Positions 22,381 to 32,127 of a DNA stretch of 32,537 nt are shown here, one piece after another (the first letter of the stretch is position 1; every line of letters begins with the position of its first letter). The DNA comes from Novimethylophilus kurashikiensis. GTDB taxonomy: Bacteria; Pseudomonadota; Gammaproteobacteria; Burkholderiales; Methylophilaceae. Below the pieces are notes generated by a model that saw nothing but the letters and a program-made list of their open reading frames with translations, was not told the origin of the DNA and did not search any database. The DNA lies in contig NZ_BDOQ01000014.1 in assembly GCF_003112435.1 (NCBI RefSeq), positions 1 to 32,537 on the forward strand. Direction: 5' to 3'. The translations under genes were made by a program, and so were the position numbers.

Positions 22381-23550
22381 ATGAATAAAAACACACATAC
22401 CTTTTTTGCGACTTGCCCGCGCGGGCTCGAAACCGTCCTCGCGGAGGAATTGTCCTCGCTTGGCGCTGCCAATGTCGCCTCTACCGACGGCGGCGCGGCC
22501 TTTGGCGGCGATATGCCGCTGGCCTGGAAAGCCAATCTCGAAAGCCGTGTCGCTACTCGCATTTTGTGGCGCGTGGGTAAGGCTGCCTACCGCAGCGAAG
22601 ACGACATCTACAAGGCCGCTCTGGCTTTGCCTTGGCCGACGTGGTTCGATGTCGGCCGTACCATGATGGTCAAGGTGACGGCGGTAAAAAGCCCGCTCAA
22701 GAGCCTGGAATTCATTACCCTTCGGATTAAAGACGCGGTGTGCGACAAGTTCCGCCAAGCCGGTGGTACGCGTCCCAGCATCGACACTCGCGAACCGGAT
22801 GTCCGCATCCACGCTTACCTGACCGCCAACGAATGCCAGTTCTACCTCGATACCTCGGGTGCCTCGCTGTTCCAGCGCGGCAATCGAAAATCGAGCGTCG
22901 ATGCGCCGTTGCGCGAGAACCTTGCTGCGGGCATTCTCAAGTTGACCGGCTGGCAGCCGGGCACGCCTTTACTCGACCCCATGTGCGGTAGCGGAACGTT
23001 TCTCATCGAAGCCGCCATGGCCGCGCTCGATATCGCGCCCGGACTTAACCGCAGCTTCGGTTTCGAAAAGCTTAAAAACTTCAAACCTGATGCCTGGGCC
23101 GCTATCAAGGCTGAGGCCAAGAAGCGTATCAAGCCGGCATCGCCCATGAAGATTTACGGCAGCGATAGCGACATGCGCGCCGTTCGTGCGGCCAGACAGA
23201 ATATGGAAGCTGCGGGTTTTTCCAATGTCGTCCAGGTGAGCCAGGCCAATGTGCTGGATGCTGAGGCCTCTGCCGAAACCGGTGTGCTGTTGTGTAATCC
23301 GCCCTATGGTGTGCGCATCGGCGAGGAGGAAGAGCTGGCAGAGCTGTATCCCCAGCTTGCCGCCTCGCTCAAACGCAGCTTCGCCGGCTGGACCGCATTC
23401 TTCCTGACATCCGATCTACGCATGCCGAAGCTAATGCGCTTGTCGCCTTCCCGCAAGACGCCATTGTTCAATGGCCCGCTGGAATGCCGCTTGTTCGAGT
23501 TCAGGATGGTGGCAGGCAGCAACCGCAAAGCGGAGAAAAGTGAAGGTTGA
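22381..23550 (+). CDS. THUMP-domain class I RNA methyltransferase (RlmL/YpsC-like)
   Basis: 389 aa. An N-terminal THUMP domain (about 45-160) leads to a class I methyltransferase domain with the SAM loop LLDPMCGSGTFLIEAA and the catalytic NPPYG motif (VLLCNPPYGVRIG). This is the signature of N2-guanine methyltransferases such as the N-terminal half of RlmL, which makes m2G2445 in 23S rRNA. Unlike E. coli RlmL it has no fused RlmK half. ATG 22381 gives the canonical NKNTHTFFATCPRGLE start; there is no clear Shine-Dalgarno. The stop overlaps the next gene's TTG start by three bases. Confidence 0.9.
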   Translation: MNKNTHTFFATCPRGLETVLAEELSSLGAANVASTDGGAAFGGDMPLAWKANLESRVATRILWRVGKAAYRSEDDIYKAALALPWPTWFDVGRTMMVKVTAVKSPLKSLEFITLRIKDAVCDKFRQAGGTRPSIDTREPDVRIHAYLTANECQFYLDTSGASLFQRGNRKSSVDAPLRENLAAGILKLTGWQPGTPLLDPMCGSGTFLIEAAMAALDIAPGLNRSFGFEKLKNFKPDAWAAIKAEAKKRIKPASPMKIYGSDSDMRAVRAARQNMEAAGFSNVVQVSQANVLDAEASAETGVLLCNPPYGVRIGEEEELAELYPQLAASLKRSFAGWTAFFLTSDLRMPKLMRLSPSRKTPLFNGPLECRLFEFRMVAGSNRKAEKSEG

Positions 23551-23918
23551 GCGAAGTGACTTCTGATACTGATCGCCTGACTGAATTGCGCGACCGGCTT
23601 CGCGGCTTCGTGCGAGAGCGCGACTGGGAGCAGTTCCATTCGCCCAAGAACCTTGCCATGGCGATGATCGTCGAGGCGGCGGAACTGGTAGAGCATTTCC
23701 AGTGGTCGACAGAACAGGAAAGCCGCGAACTTACGGATGAACAACGGATTAAGGTCGAGCAGGAAATTGCCGATACCTTTGTCTACCTGCTGCGCTTGTC
23801 CGACGTGCTGGGGATTGATCTCATCGATGCGGCGCATCGCAAGATGGACCTCAATGCCAAGAAGTACCCGGCCGACAAGGCTCGCGGGCGCAACGACAAA
23901 TACACGGCTTACGAATAA
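23547..23918 (+). CDS. MazG-like nucleotide pyrophosphohydrolase
   Basis: 123 aa. The all-alpha NTP-pyrophosphohydrolase fold is marked by AMAMIVEAAELVEHFQW (EAAEL, the first Mg-binding ExxE motif) and VEQEIADTFVYLLRLSD (ExxD, the second). It belongs to the small dCTPase/RS21-C6-like branch that cleans nucleotide pools. The start is TTG at 23547 overlapping the upstream stop; GTG 23556 nine bases after GAAGG is also possible and would shorten the protein by three residues. It is probably co-transcribed with the methyltransferase and the response-regulator gene 10 bp downstream. Confidence 0.88.
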   Translation: MSEVTSDTDRLTELRDRLRGFVRERDWEQFHSPKNLAMAMIVEAAELVEHFQWSTEQESRELTDEQRIKVEQEIADTFVYLLRLSDVLGIDLIDAAHRKMDLNAKKYPADKARGRNDKYTAYE

Positions 23919-23928
23919 AAGAATATAA

Positions 23929-25536
23929 ATGGCTTTAGTCAACCAGTTTTCCAGCAAACGCGTGCTGGTCATCGACGACCTGGCAGGGATGCGCACGCAA
24001 TTGCAGATGTCGCTCGCCAATTCCGGTTTTGAGAAATTGCATGTCGTATCCAGCATCCGCGAGGCGATAGCCCTGATGGATGTCGGTCGCTACGACATCA
24101 TCCTCTGCGACTACTTCCTGGGGGATGGCACCAACGGCCAGCAATTCCTGGAATACCTGCGCAGCCGCGACCTCATCAGCCGCAACGCTATTTTCATCAT
24201 CATCACCGCCGAAAGCTCGTACGAGAGCGTGGTCACGGCGGCCGAATGCGCCCCCGACGATTATTTGCTCAAACCGTTTACGGCAGAGCAACTCAACAAG
24301 CGACTGGAACGGCTCGTGGAGCGCCAGGCGCATTTGCACGATGTGCACAAGGCTGCCGACGCCAAGGATTGGCCCAAGGTCATCGTCGAATGCGATCGCC
24401 TGCTGGAAGCCAAGGACAAGTATTACATCGAGGCCAGCAAGATCAAGGGCGAGGCGCTGGTAAAAAGCGGCCGACTGGATGATGCCGCCAAGCTTTACAC
24501 ACAAATCCTGGCGCTGCGACCGTTGCCCTGGGCCAAGCTCGGCCTTGCGCACGTCGCTGCGCTGAAGGGTGACAAGACTGCGGCGGCCGAAATGGCGCGC
24601 GAGCTGCTGAACGAGCACAACCAGTACATGGGAGCCTACGATTTTCTGGGTGGTGTCCTGGCCGAAGCTGGCGACAAGAATGGCGCCCTGGAAGTCATGC
24701 AATCTGCACGTCATGTCAGTCCGGGCACTTTGAATCGCGTGCGTCGCGTGGCTGAATTGGCGCTCGATACCGGACAGCATGAAATTGCCGAAAAGGTGAT
24801 GTCCGAAGCACTCGAGAAGCATAAATATTCCCCGGTACGTGAAGCCAAGGATTACGCCACCTTGTCCAAGGCCTACAACGAGCTGGGCCGGCCGGAAAAA
24901 GCCCTGGCGGTGATCAACCAGGCCAAGGGTACGTTCAAGGATCAGGCCAGCAACGTCATCCTGGCGACGAGCGAGAGTGTCGCGCATTACAAGGCCGGTA
25001 ATATCGCCAAGGCGGAAGCAGCGCTGTCCGAAGCCTTGGCAGCCAAACCGGCTGATCTTCCGCCTTCCGCCCTGGCTGCGGTCGCCGATGCGTGCTTTGC
25101 CATGGGCAAGGAAGCCACCGCGACCGAGTTGCTCAAGCAGATGGTGCAAAACAATCCGGATGATGCCGCTACAAGGGCACAGGCGCAAAACGTTCTCACC
25201 TCGGCCGGAAAGGGCGAGGAGGAGGCCAAGGCCATGATCGCCCTGAGCGTGCGCGAGGTCATCCAGATCAACAACGACGGTGTGCGCAAGGCCGAGGCTG
25301 GGCAAATCGTCGAAGCTGTCCAGCTGCTTACCGAAGCTGCCAACCGGTTGCCCAACAATCTGCAGATTGTTGGCAATGCATCGTTGGTGTTGGCGCTCGA
25401 TCTCGCTCGCAATGGTTACCAGGCAGAAAAGCTCGCGGAATGCGTGCGCTTCCGCCAGTTGCTGGCGAGTAAGGAACCCAACCATCCCAAGCTGGCGCAG
25501 ATCGACGCCATGCTCAAGAAGGTGCAACAGCCGTGA
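23929..25536 (+). CDS. Response regulator with C-terminal TPR repeats
   Basis: 535 aa. The receiver domain (about 10-125) has Asp16/Asp17, phospho-acceptor Asp61 (IILCDYFLG), Thr93 and Lys115, so it should be phosphorylatable. The remaining ~400 residues form a string of TPR-like helix pairs (for example EALVKSGRLDDAAKLYTQILALRP and KAYNELGRPEKALAVINQA). There is no DNA-binding or enzymatic output, so the output is presumably a protein-protein interaction switched by phosphorylation. The stop overlaps the start of a small histidine-kinase gene (GTGA), its obvious partner. Similar REC-TPR proteins exist in other proteobacteria with mostly unknown roles. Confidence 0.9.
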   Translation: MALVNQFSSKRVLVIDDLAGMRTQLQMSLANSGFEKLHVVSSIREAIALMDVGRYDIILCDYFLGDGTNGQQFLEYLRSRDLISRNAIFIIITAESSYESVVTAAECAPDDYLLKPFTAEQLNKRLERLVERQAHLHDVHKAADAKDWPKVIVECDRLLEAKDKYYIEASKIKGEALVKSGRLDDAAKLYTQILALRPLPWAKLGLAHVAALKGDKTAAAEMARELLNEHNQYMGAYDFLGGVLAEAGDKNGALEVMQSARHVSPGTLNRVRRVAELALDTGQHEIAEKVMSEALEKHKYSPVREAKDYATLSKAYNELGRPEKALAVINQAKGTFKDQASNVILATSESVAHYKAGNIAKAEAALSEALAAKPADLPPSALAAVADACFAMGKEATATELLKQMVQNNPDDAATRAQAQNVLTSAGKGEEEAKAMIALSVREVIQINNDGVRKAEAGQIVEAVQLLTEAANRLPNNLQIVGNASLVLALDLARNGYQAEKLAECVRFRQLLASKEPNHPKLAQIDAMLKKVQQP

Positions 25537-26150
25537 TCAACGAGCTAGACGTCGCCGTTATCCACGATATCAAGAACCAGTTGGCTCAACTTGCCCTGAT
25601 GCTGGAGCGGCGCGGAGATTGCCAGCAGGAAAAAGCCATTGCCTTCGCGGCCTCCAAGCGTTTGTCGACCTTGCTGCTGGCGCATTTGCAGCAGGACGGC
25701 ATGTTGAAAGCGCATGTGGATACGGCATGCCCGGCCGATTTGCTGGAGGATGTTGCAAGCGAATACCGCAGCCTGTTCCCCAATCTCGATATCGACGTGG
25801 ACGATGCCGAAGCTCCGCCGTTCTGGTTCTACGATACGGCCTTGCTGCGCCTCGCGTTGGAAAACGCATTGCACAATGCTTGCCGCCATGCAGGCCAACG
25901 TGTCAGCCTGAAAGCAGTCAAATTCGGCGACCGATTGCACATGACGGTCGCCGATGACGGCCCCGGATTCAGCGAGGACATGCTGCTTTTGAACGCGGGC
26001 GAAACTCCCATGCCTGCCAGCCGCAACGGTACGGGACTTGGGCTTTATCTCGCCGCGCACATTGCCCAGCTACACGAGAATAGCGGCGAGTGCGGGACGA
26101 TTTTCCTGGAAAATCGCGACGGCGCCGTATTCACCCTGAGCCTGCCTTAA
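25533..26150 (+). CDS. Small soluble histidine kinase, partner of the REC-TPR regulator
   Basis: 205 aa, no transmembrane or separate sensor domain. The N-terminal dimerisation region has the candidate phospho-acceptor His11 in VIHDIKNQLAQLAL. The HATPase domain follows with N-box LALENALHNACRH (Asn111, Asn115), G1 DDGPGF (141-146) and G2 NGTGLGLYLA (165-174). It is much shorter than typical kinases and must get its input from a partner protein or act constitutively. The GTG start overlaps the stop of the REC-TPR gene by four bases, so the two are made together. A phosphatase or anti-sigma-like role is an alternative. Confidence 0.88.
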   Translation: MINELDVAVIHDIKNQLAQLALMLERRGDCQQEKAIAFAASKRLSTLLLAHLQQDGMLKAHVDTACPADLLEDVASEYRSLFPNLDIDVDDAEAPPFWFYDTALLRLALENALHNACRHAGQRVSLKAVKFGDRLHMTVADDGPGFSEDMLLLNAGETPMPASRNGTGLGLYLAAHIAQLHENSGECGTIFLENRDGAVFTLSLP

Positions 26151-26185
26151 CCCTCCTTTTTTCGGCGTTTAAACTTCGGATGCGG

Positions 26186-26191
26186 TAAAAT
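26186..26191 (+). promoter_or_regulatory. Putative -10 element of dnaE (TAAAAT)
   Basis: TAAAAT ends six bases before the dnaE ATG, which would place the transcription start at or next to the A of ATG. No good -35 and no convincing Shine-Dalgarno are visible, consistent with a leaderless or very short leader. Confidence 0.35.
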
Positions 26192-26197
26192 CCGGGT

Positions 26198-29100
26198 ATG
26201 TCCGAACCGTCTTTTATCCATCTCCGCTGCCATAGCGAATTTTCGATCCAGGACGGCATGGTGCGCATCGACGACTACGTCAAGCGTGCCGTGGCTGACC
26301 GTATGCCAGCGCTTGCGCTGACCGATCTTTCCAACCTGTTCGGTGCCGTCAAGTTCTACAAAGCCGCCCGCGGCAAGGGCGTGAAACCCGTGCTGGGCTG
26401 CGATATCTGGCTGGAGAACGAGAGCAACCGCGATCAACCATACCGCGTGCTGCTGTTGTGCCAATCCCATGATGGCTATTTGCGCCTTTGCCAGATCATC
26501 ACCCAGGCTTTCCTCGAAAACCAATACCGCAATCGCGCCGAGGTGAAGCGCGTCTGGCTCGAAGAAAATTCTGAAGGGCTGATCCTGCTTTCTGGCGGCA
26601 TGCCGGGCGATATCGGTCAGGCTTTGCTGCAAGGCAACGATGCGCTTGCAAAAAAACTGGCACAAAGCTGGAGCCAGCTGTTTCCCAATCGCTTCTATAT
26701 CGAGTTGCAACGGGTGGGGCATGCCCAGCAAGACCTCTACAACAGCCGTGCCTTGGCGCTGGCCGCCGAGCTGGGCTTGCCGCCGGTGGCGACGCATCCC
26801 ATTCAGTTTCTCGACCAGGACGATTACAAGGCACACGAGGCTCGCGTCTGTATTGCTGAGGGCTACGTGCTGGCCGACAAGCGCCGCCCGCGCAACTTCA
26901 CCGAGCAGCAGTATTTCCGTACCCAGACCGACATGGCCGAGCTGTTCGCGGATATCCCTGAGGCGCTTGCCAACAGTGTGGAAATCGCCAAGCGCTGCAA
27001 CGTCACGCTGACGCTGGGCAAAAATTACCTGCCGCAGTTTCCTACGCCCAACAACGAAGGCCTGGACGAATACCTCAAGGCGCTTTCGCTGCAAGGTCTG
27101 GAGCACCGACTCGAAGCCTTGTATCCCGATCCTGCGGAACGTGAGGCGCAAAAGCCGCGTTACCTGGAACGTCTGGATTTCGAGGCCAAGACCATCATCC
27201 AGATGGGCTTTCCCGGCTACTTCCTCATCGTGGCCGACTTTATCAACTGGGCCAAGAACAACGGCGTGCCCGTTGGTCCTGGCCGGGGCTCCGGTGCAGG
27301 CTCGCTGGTCGCCTACAGCCTGGGTATTACCGACCTCGATCCGCTGCGGTTCAACCTGCTGTTCGAGCGCTTCCTGAATCCGGAGCGGGTATCCATGCCC
27401 GACTTCGATATCGACTTCTGCCAGGACGGGCGCGACCGCGTCATCGACTACGTCAAGCACAAGTACGGTCTCGACGCCGTCTCGCAAATCGCTACCTTCG
27501 GTACCATGGCGGCCAAGGCCGTGATCCGCGACGTGGGGCGCGTACTTGATCTTGGTTTCAATTTCGTCGACGGCATTGCCAAACTTATCCCGAAAGAACT
27601 GGGCATTACGCTCGCCGCAGCGCTGGAGCAGGAACCCCAGCTCAAGGAGCGCCAGGAAAACGAGGAAGAGGTCCGCGAGCTGCTGGAGCTAGCACTGCGT
27701 CTCGAGGGCCTGACCCGCAACATCGGCATGCACGCCGGCGGCGTGTTGATCTCGCCGGGGAAAATTACCGACTTCTCGCCCATGTACTGCCAGCAGGGCA
27801 GCGACAGCGTGGTGAGCCAGTACGACAAGGACGACGTGGAAGCCGTCGGCCTGGTGAAGTTCGACTTCCTCGGCCTGCGCACGCTGACCATCCTCGACAT
27901 GGCCGTGGAGTGGACCAACCAGCAGCGCGTCGCGGTGGGCGATGAGCCTATCGATCTCGCTACCTTGCCGCTGGACGACCCCGACGCCTACCGGCTGCTC
28001 AAGAACGCGAATACCACAGCCGTGTTCCAGCTGGAATCCTCCGGCATGAAAGACATGCTGAAGCAGGCCAAGCCGGACGTGTTCGAGGACATCATCGCGC
28101 TGGTCGCGTTGTACCGCCCCGGTCCGATGGACCTTATTCCGGACTTCTGCCGACGCAAGCACGGCCTGCAAAAAACCGAATACCCGCATCCTGCCACCGA
28201 GCCGATTCTCAAGGAAACCTACGGCATCATGGTGTACCAGGAACAGGTGATGCAGATCGCCCAGGTGGTGGGCGGCTACAGCCTCGGCGGCGCCGATATG
28301 CTGCGCCGCGCCATGGGTAAGAAAAAACCCGAGGAAATGGCCCAGCAGCGCCAGATCTTCGTCGAGGGGGCGGGCAAGCTGGGCACACCGGCAAACCAGG
28401 CCGGCGAAATCTTCGACTTGATGGAGAAGTTTGCAGGCTACGGTTTCAATAAGTCGCACGCCGCCGCCTATGCGCTGGTGGCTTATCACACCGCCTGGCT
28501 CAAGGCGCATTATCCTGCGGCGTTCATGTCGGCCACGATGTCGGCGGACATGAACAACACCGACAGCATCCACATTTTTTACAAGGATTGCCTTGCCAAC
28601 GGTGTTGCCGTCTTGGCGCCGGATATCAATCGCAGCCAGTTCCGTTTCACGCCGCTCGATGCCAAGCAGATTTTGTACGGTTTGGGCGCCATCAAAGGGA
28701 CCGGTTGGGCAGCGATTGAAGTTATTTTGGCCGCGCGGGAGAAGGGCGGGCCGTTCAAGGACATGTTCGACTTCTGCCGCCGACTGGACCTGCGCAAGGT
28801 GAACCGCCGCGTGGTTGAGTCCCTGGTACGCGCCGGCGCTTTCGATGGCATCGATTCCAACCGTGCCGCCGTGCTCGCCTCAGTCGGCGTCGCGATGGAA
28901 GTGGCGGGGCAGGGCGCGGGGGCTGCACAGGATAGTTTGTTCGGCGACAGTCACGACGTGCCCGAGCAGGCACTGCCCAAGGTCAATCCGTGGCCGGAGC
29001 GCGAGCAGCTGATCCAGGAAAAGATTGCGCTGGGTTTTTATCTCAGCGGCCATCCGTTTACCGCGTTGAAAAGCGAGGTCGCCCAGTTCGTCAAAACTAA

Positions 29101-29638
29101 CCTGGCCTCACTTGGCCCCAAAGACCAGCCTCAGCTTCTGGCAGGTATCGTAGTTGCCGCCCGAACCAAGATGACCGCGCGCGGCAAGATGGCTTTCGTC
29201 ATGTTGGACGACGGCACGTCTCAGCTCGACGTGGCTGTCGGTAATGAACTCCTGATGACACAGCCTGCGCTGCTCAAGGAAGACCAATTGCTGATCGTGG
29301 AAGGGCTGGTGCGTAACGATGATTACACGGGCGGTTTGAGGGTCAGCGCACGGCGATTGTTCGATCTGGCGACGGCACGTACGGCCCAGGCCCAGATGCT
29401 CAAGATATCGTGCAACGGCCAGGCCGATGCACGTAAATTGGCCGAGCTGCTGGAGCCGTACCGCAAACCGCTGGAGCCGGATGTCGCTTCCGGCTGCCGT
29501 ATCCAGATCAGCTACCGAAACGGCCAGGCCAGCTGTGAGGTGCCGTTGCCCGATAAATGGCGCGTGGAGCTAAGAGACGAGCTGCTGGAAGGCTTGCGTG
29601 AGTGGCTCAAGCAGGAGAATGTCACCATCCAGTATTAG
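26198..29638 (+). CDS. dnaE: DNA polymerase III subunit alpha
   Basis: 1146 aa, close to the E. coli length of 1160. The N-terminal PHP domain begins HLRCHSEFSIQDG; as in E. coli the second position of the usual HxH metal motif is Arg, so PHP proofreading is probably inactive. The C-family polymerase core has GPGRGSGAGSLVAYSLGITDLDP and the catalytic aspartates in MPDFDIDFCQDGRDR (Asp402, Asp404). Then come the fingers, with YGFNKSHAAAYALVAYHTAWLKAHYP, a helix-hairpin-helix region, and a C-terminal OB fold (LLAGIVVAARTKMTARGKMAFVMLDD). It is the replicative polymerase, upstream of accA with a 117-bp gap. Confidence 0.97.
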   Translation: MSEPSFIHLRCHSEFSIQDGMVRIDDYVKRAVADRMPALALTDLSNLFGAVKFYKAARGKGVKPVLGCDIWLENESNRDQPYRVLLLCQSHDGYLRLCQIITQAFLENQYRNRAEVKRVWLEENSEGLILLSGGMPGDIGQALLQGNDALAKKLAQSWSQLFPNRFYIELQRVGHAQQDLYNSRALALAAELGLPPVATHPIQFLDQDDYKAHEARVCIAEGYVLADKRRPRNFTEQQYFRTQTDMAELFADIPEALANSVEIAKRCNVTLTLGKNYLPQFPTPNNEGLDEYLKALSLQGLEHRLEALYPDPAEREAQKPRYLERLDFEAKTIIQMGFPGYFLIVADFINWAKNNGVPVGPGRGSGAGSLVAYSLGITDLDPLRFNLLFERFLNPERVSMPDFDIDFCQDGRDRVIDYVKHKYGLDAVSQIATFGTMAAKAVIRDVGRVLDLGFNFVDGIAKLIPKELGITLAAALEQEPQLKERQENEEEVRELLELALRLEGLTRNIGMHAGGVLISPGKITDFSPMYCQQGSDSVVSQYDKDDVEAVGLVKFDFLGLRTLTILDMAVEWTNQQRVAVGDEPIDLATLPLDDPDAYRLLKNANTTAVFQLESSGMKDMLKQAKPDVFEDIIALVALYRPGPMDLIPDFCRRKHGLQKTEYPHPATEPILKETYGIMVYQEQVMQIAQVVGGYSLGGADMLRRAMGKKKPEEMAQQRQIFVEGAGKLGTPANQAGEIFDLMEKFAGYGFNKSHAAAYALVAYHTAWLKAHYPAAFMSATMSADMNNTDSIHIFYKDCLANGVAVLAPDINRSQFRFTPLDAKQILYGLGAIKGTGWAAIEVILAAREKGGPFKDMFDFCRRLDLRKVNRRVVESLVRAGAFDGIDSNRAAVLASVGVAMEVAGQGAGAAQDSLFGDSHDVPEQALPKVNPWPEREQLIQEKIALGFYLSGHPFTALKSEVAQFVKTNLASLGPKDQPQLLAGIVVAARTKMTARGKMAFVMLDDGTSQLDVAVGNELLMTQPALLKEDQLLIVEGLVRNDDYTGGLRVSARRLFDLATARTAQAQMLKISCNGQADARKLAELLEPYRKPLEPDVASGCRIQISYRNGQASCEVPLPDKWRVELRDELLEGLREWLKQENVTIQY

Positions 29639-29654
29639 GCGCCAAGTCGGGCGC
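29639..29654 (+). terminator. Hairpin directly after dnaE
   Basis: GCGCC (29639-29643) pairs with GGCGC (29650-29654) around a 6-nt loop, starting immediately after the dnaE stop codon. There is no U-tract, so it may be a weak terminator or an mRNA 3'-end protector. The rest of the dnaE-accA gap carries a repeated CGGCGCCT (29717-29724 and 29735-29742) and TATAAC (29742-29747), a possible -10 for accA. Confidence 0.3.
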
Positions 29655-29755
29655 TAGGCCGTCCTGATGCAAATGACGGTTCTTCCTGTATCATTCGGGG
29701 TTATTTTTGAACACTTCGGCGCCTGTTGAAGCATCGGCGCCTATAACGACGATTT

Positions 29756-30724
29756 ATGAAAACGAGCTTTCTGGACTTTGAACAACCCATCGCCGAGCTG
29801 GAAGAAAAGATCGAGCAACTGCGCTACGTGCAGGACGATTCTGCCCTCGATATCTCGGAAGAAATAGAACGCCTGAACAGCAAGAGCCAGGCGCTGACCA
29901 AGGATATCTACGCCAAGCTGGGCGCATGGCAGATTTCCCAGGTGGCGCGCCATCCGCAGCGTCCCTACACGCTGGACTACCTCAGCGGCATGTTCACCGA
30001 TGTGGAAGAGCTCCACGGTGATCGTGCCTATTCTGACGACCCCGCTATCGTCGCCGCCTTGGCGCGATTCAACGGCGAGCCGGTCATGGTTCTCGGTCAC
30101 CAGAAGGGCCGTGATACCAAGGAAAAAATCTACCGAAACTTCGGCATGCCACGCCCCGAAGGCTATCGCAAGGCGCTGCGCCTGTTCCGCATGGCTGAGA
30201 AGTTTCAACTGCCTATCATCACCTTCATCGATACCCCGGGTGCTTATCCCGGTATCGGTGCAGAAGAGCGCGGCCAATCCGAAGCCATCGCGCGCAACTT
30301 GTTCGTGATGGCGGAACTGCGCACGCCCATCATTTCCGTCATCATCGGCGAGGGTGGCTCCGGCGGTGCGTTGGCCTTGGGTGTTGCCGACCAGATGCTG
30401 ATGCTGCAATACGCGACCTACTCGGTCATCTCGCCCGAAGGCTGCGCCTCCATTCTATGGAAGAGTGCAGATAAGGCTGCCGAAGCTGCGGAAACATTAG
30501 CGATTACCGCTAACCGCCTCAAAACCTTCGGCCTAGTCGATCGCATCATTAACGAACCCTTGGGCGGCGCGCATCGCGATCACGAGCTCATGATGCAAAC
30601 CATGCGCAAGGCACTCACCGATACCCTGCGTCATTTGCAGGACAAACCTCTGGATACGCTGCTGCAAGAACGCTACGAGCGCCTCATGAGCTATGGCCGC
30701 TTCAAAGAAACGCCAGAGCGCTGA
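29756..30724 (+). CDS. accA: Acetyl-CoA carboxylase carboxyltransferase subunit alpha
   Basis: 322 aa (E. coli 319). The crotonase-like fold of the AccA family is seen in [64 protein letters not shown] and the oxyanion-forming [17 protein letters not shown]. With AccD it transfers carboxyl from biotin to acetyl-CoA to make malonyl-CoA, the extender used by fatty acid synthesis. No Shine-Dalgarno precedes the ATG. It overlaps tilS by 32 bp, the common betaproteobacterial accA-tilS arrangement. Confidence 0.97.
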   Translation: MKTSFLDFEQPIAELEEKIEQLRYVQDDSALDISEEIERLNSKSQALTKDIYAKLGAWQISQVARHPQRPYTLDYLSGMFTDVEELHGDRAYSDDPAIVAALARFNGEPVMVLGHQKGRDTKEKIYRNFGMPRPEGYRKALRLFRMAEKFQLPIITFIDTPGAYPGIGAEERGQSEAIARNLFVMAELRTPIISVIIGEGGSGGALALGVADQMLMLQYATYSVISPEGCASILWKSADKAAEAAETLAITANRLKTFGLVDRIINEPLGGAHRDHELMMQTMRKALTDTLRHLQDKPLDTLLQERYERLMSYGRFKETPER

Positions 30725-32024
30725 TCTCTTTCCCCGCCTTCTAGACTTTCTTCACCGCCACGTCAGTCCCGGGCAGCAACTGCTGCTCGGGCTGAGTGGC
30801 GGCCTTGATTCCTGTGTCCTGTTCGATTTGCTTGTCAGGGCGCGGGAACACTTCGATTTTCAACTGTCGGCTATTCACGTCAATCATAGAATTAGTCCCA
30901 ATGCTGATGATTGGGCTTCTTTCTGTGAGCATTTGTGCGCAAGCCATGGGATTCCTTGTCTTATTGTTCCTGTAAGTGTTCCTCGGGATTCTGGACTGGG
31001 TATTGAAGCTGCGGCCCGTGCAATGCGCTATTCGGCAATTTCATCCTGTCATGAAGATGTAGTACTTTTTGCGCATCATCGTAATGACCAGGCTGAAACG
31101 TTGATGCTGCAAATGCTGAGGGGCGCTGGAGTGCATGGCTTGGCTGCTATGCCGGTGGTGGGTCAGATGAACGGTGGAAAAACGATTTTGCGACCCCTGC
31201 TTTCATTTGCTAGATCTCAATTGGATGAATATGCAGTCAATCGCAATTTAAATTGGGTTGAGGATGAGAGTAACGATAGTCTCGAGTTCGAAAGAAATTT
31301 TCTTCGGCACCATGTTTTTCCTGGGCTGGGGGAAAGGTATCCCGCTCTAGTCGATAATTTGGCACGCAGTGCTTCTAATCTTGGCGAGGCTGCTGAGTTG
31401 CTTGATGATCTTGCCGTTCAGGATTCGATATCTGCTATCCACGATGGAAGGGTAAATATCCAGTGGCTGCAAGCATTGGGTCTGGCCCGTGCTAAAAATC
31501 TCTTGCGGTGGTGGGTTAAAGGGAGAACAGGGCTGGCGCCTGCCGCGGCAAAATTGGCGGAAATGATGAAGCAGGTGAATGCGCGCATTGATGCACAAAT
31601 ATGCGTAGACCTGGAGAAATTTGAATTTAGGCGACACAAGGGATGGCTATATTTAGAGCCGAAAGTAATGCCATCCGATTACGTTGTTCAGTGGAGTGGT
31701 GAGGAGGCTATTACCCTTCCTGATGGTGGCGTATTGACATTCAAGCAAGTTGTTGGAGCGGGAGTTTTGCGGTCGCTAATGTGCTCGGGAGTGGTAACGA
31801 TTCAGTCTCGGCGGGGAGGGGAGCAGTTTCAACCCGAAGGTAATCGACCGCGCAAGACGTTGAAGAATCTTTTTCAAGATGCAGAAGTACCGACGTGGCG
31901 ACGAAAGAGAGTTCCCTTGGTATATGTAGACCAGCAATTAGTCTTTGTGCCACTGTTGGGGATCGGGTATGATTGCGAAGCTAGCAAAGATGAGCTTGGT
32001 GTGCTGATTGAGTGGGATTTATAA
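30693..32024 (+). CDS. tilS: tRNA(Ile)-lysidine synthase
   Basis: 443 aa. The N-terminal PP-loop ATPase is marked by [11 protein letters not shown] (SGGLDS at 35-40), then [28 protein letters not shown] and [28 protein letters not shown], all TilS signatures. The C-terminal TilS domain (about 340-443) includes the [27 protein letters not shown] element. The enzyme converts C34 of the AUA-reading tRNA-Ile to lysidine and is essential. The ATG lies inside the accA end. Base composition falls abruptly after about 30,850: one 60-nt line (31201-31260) has 20 G+C against 32 in an accA line (30181-30240). Confidence 0.95.
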   Translation: MAASKKRQSADLFPRLLDFLHRHVSPGQQLLLGLSGGLDSCVLFDLLVRAREHFDFQLSAIHVNHRISPNADDWASFCEHLCASHGIPCLIVPVSVPRDSGLGIEAAARAMRYSAISSCHEDVVLFAHHRNDQAETLMLQMLRGAGVHGLAAMPVVGQMNGGKTILRPLLSFARSQLDEYAVNRNLNWVEDESNDSLEFERNFLRHHVFPGLGERYPALVDNLARSASNLGEAAELLDDLAVQDSISAIHDGRVNIQWLQALGLARAKNLLRWWVKGRTGLAPAAAKLAEMMKQVNARIDAQICVDLEKFEFRRHKGWLYLEPKVMPSDYVVQWSGEEAITLPDGGVLTFKQVVGAGVLRSLMCSGVVTIQSRRGGEQFQPEGNRPRKTLKNLFQDAEVPTWRRKRVPLVYVDQQLVFVPLLGIGYDCEASKDELGVLIEWDL

Positions 32025-32044
32025 ATTCTAAATAATTCCCATGT

Positions 32045-32069
32045 CCAAGCTAAAGTTTGGTGTTTTATT
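32045..32069 (+). terminator. Putative intrinsic terminator of tilS
   Basis: CCAAGC (32045-32050), loop TAAA, GTTTGG (32055-32060) forms a 6-bp stem with one G-U pair and is followed by the T-rich TGTTTTATT. It begins 20 bp after the tilS stop. Confidence 0.45.
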
Positions 32070-32113
32070 GCCGCTTATCTAAGTTGGTATGGTTTGGGCT
32101 GGACTAAACTTTC

Positions 32114-32127
32114 TTGTTGGTCAACAA
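32114..32127. promoter_or_regulatory. Palindrome upstream of the repeat-protein gene
   Basis: TTGTTG-GT-CAACAA is an inverted repeat with two perfect 6-bp arms, 55 bp before the ATG of the repeat-protein gene. It may be an operator. The surrounding AT-rich sequence should hold the promoter but no clear -35/-10 pair could be fixed. Confidence 0.3.

Noticed and set aside
23935..25527. 530-codon minus-strand frame
   Set aside because: Antisense of the REC-TPR gene, whose receiver motifs are intact; the translation is low-complexity and unrecognisable.
26147..27487. 446-codon minus-strand frame
   Set aside because: Antisense of the 5' part of dnaE, whose identity is certain.
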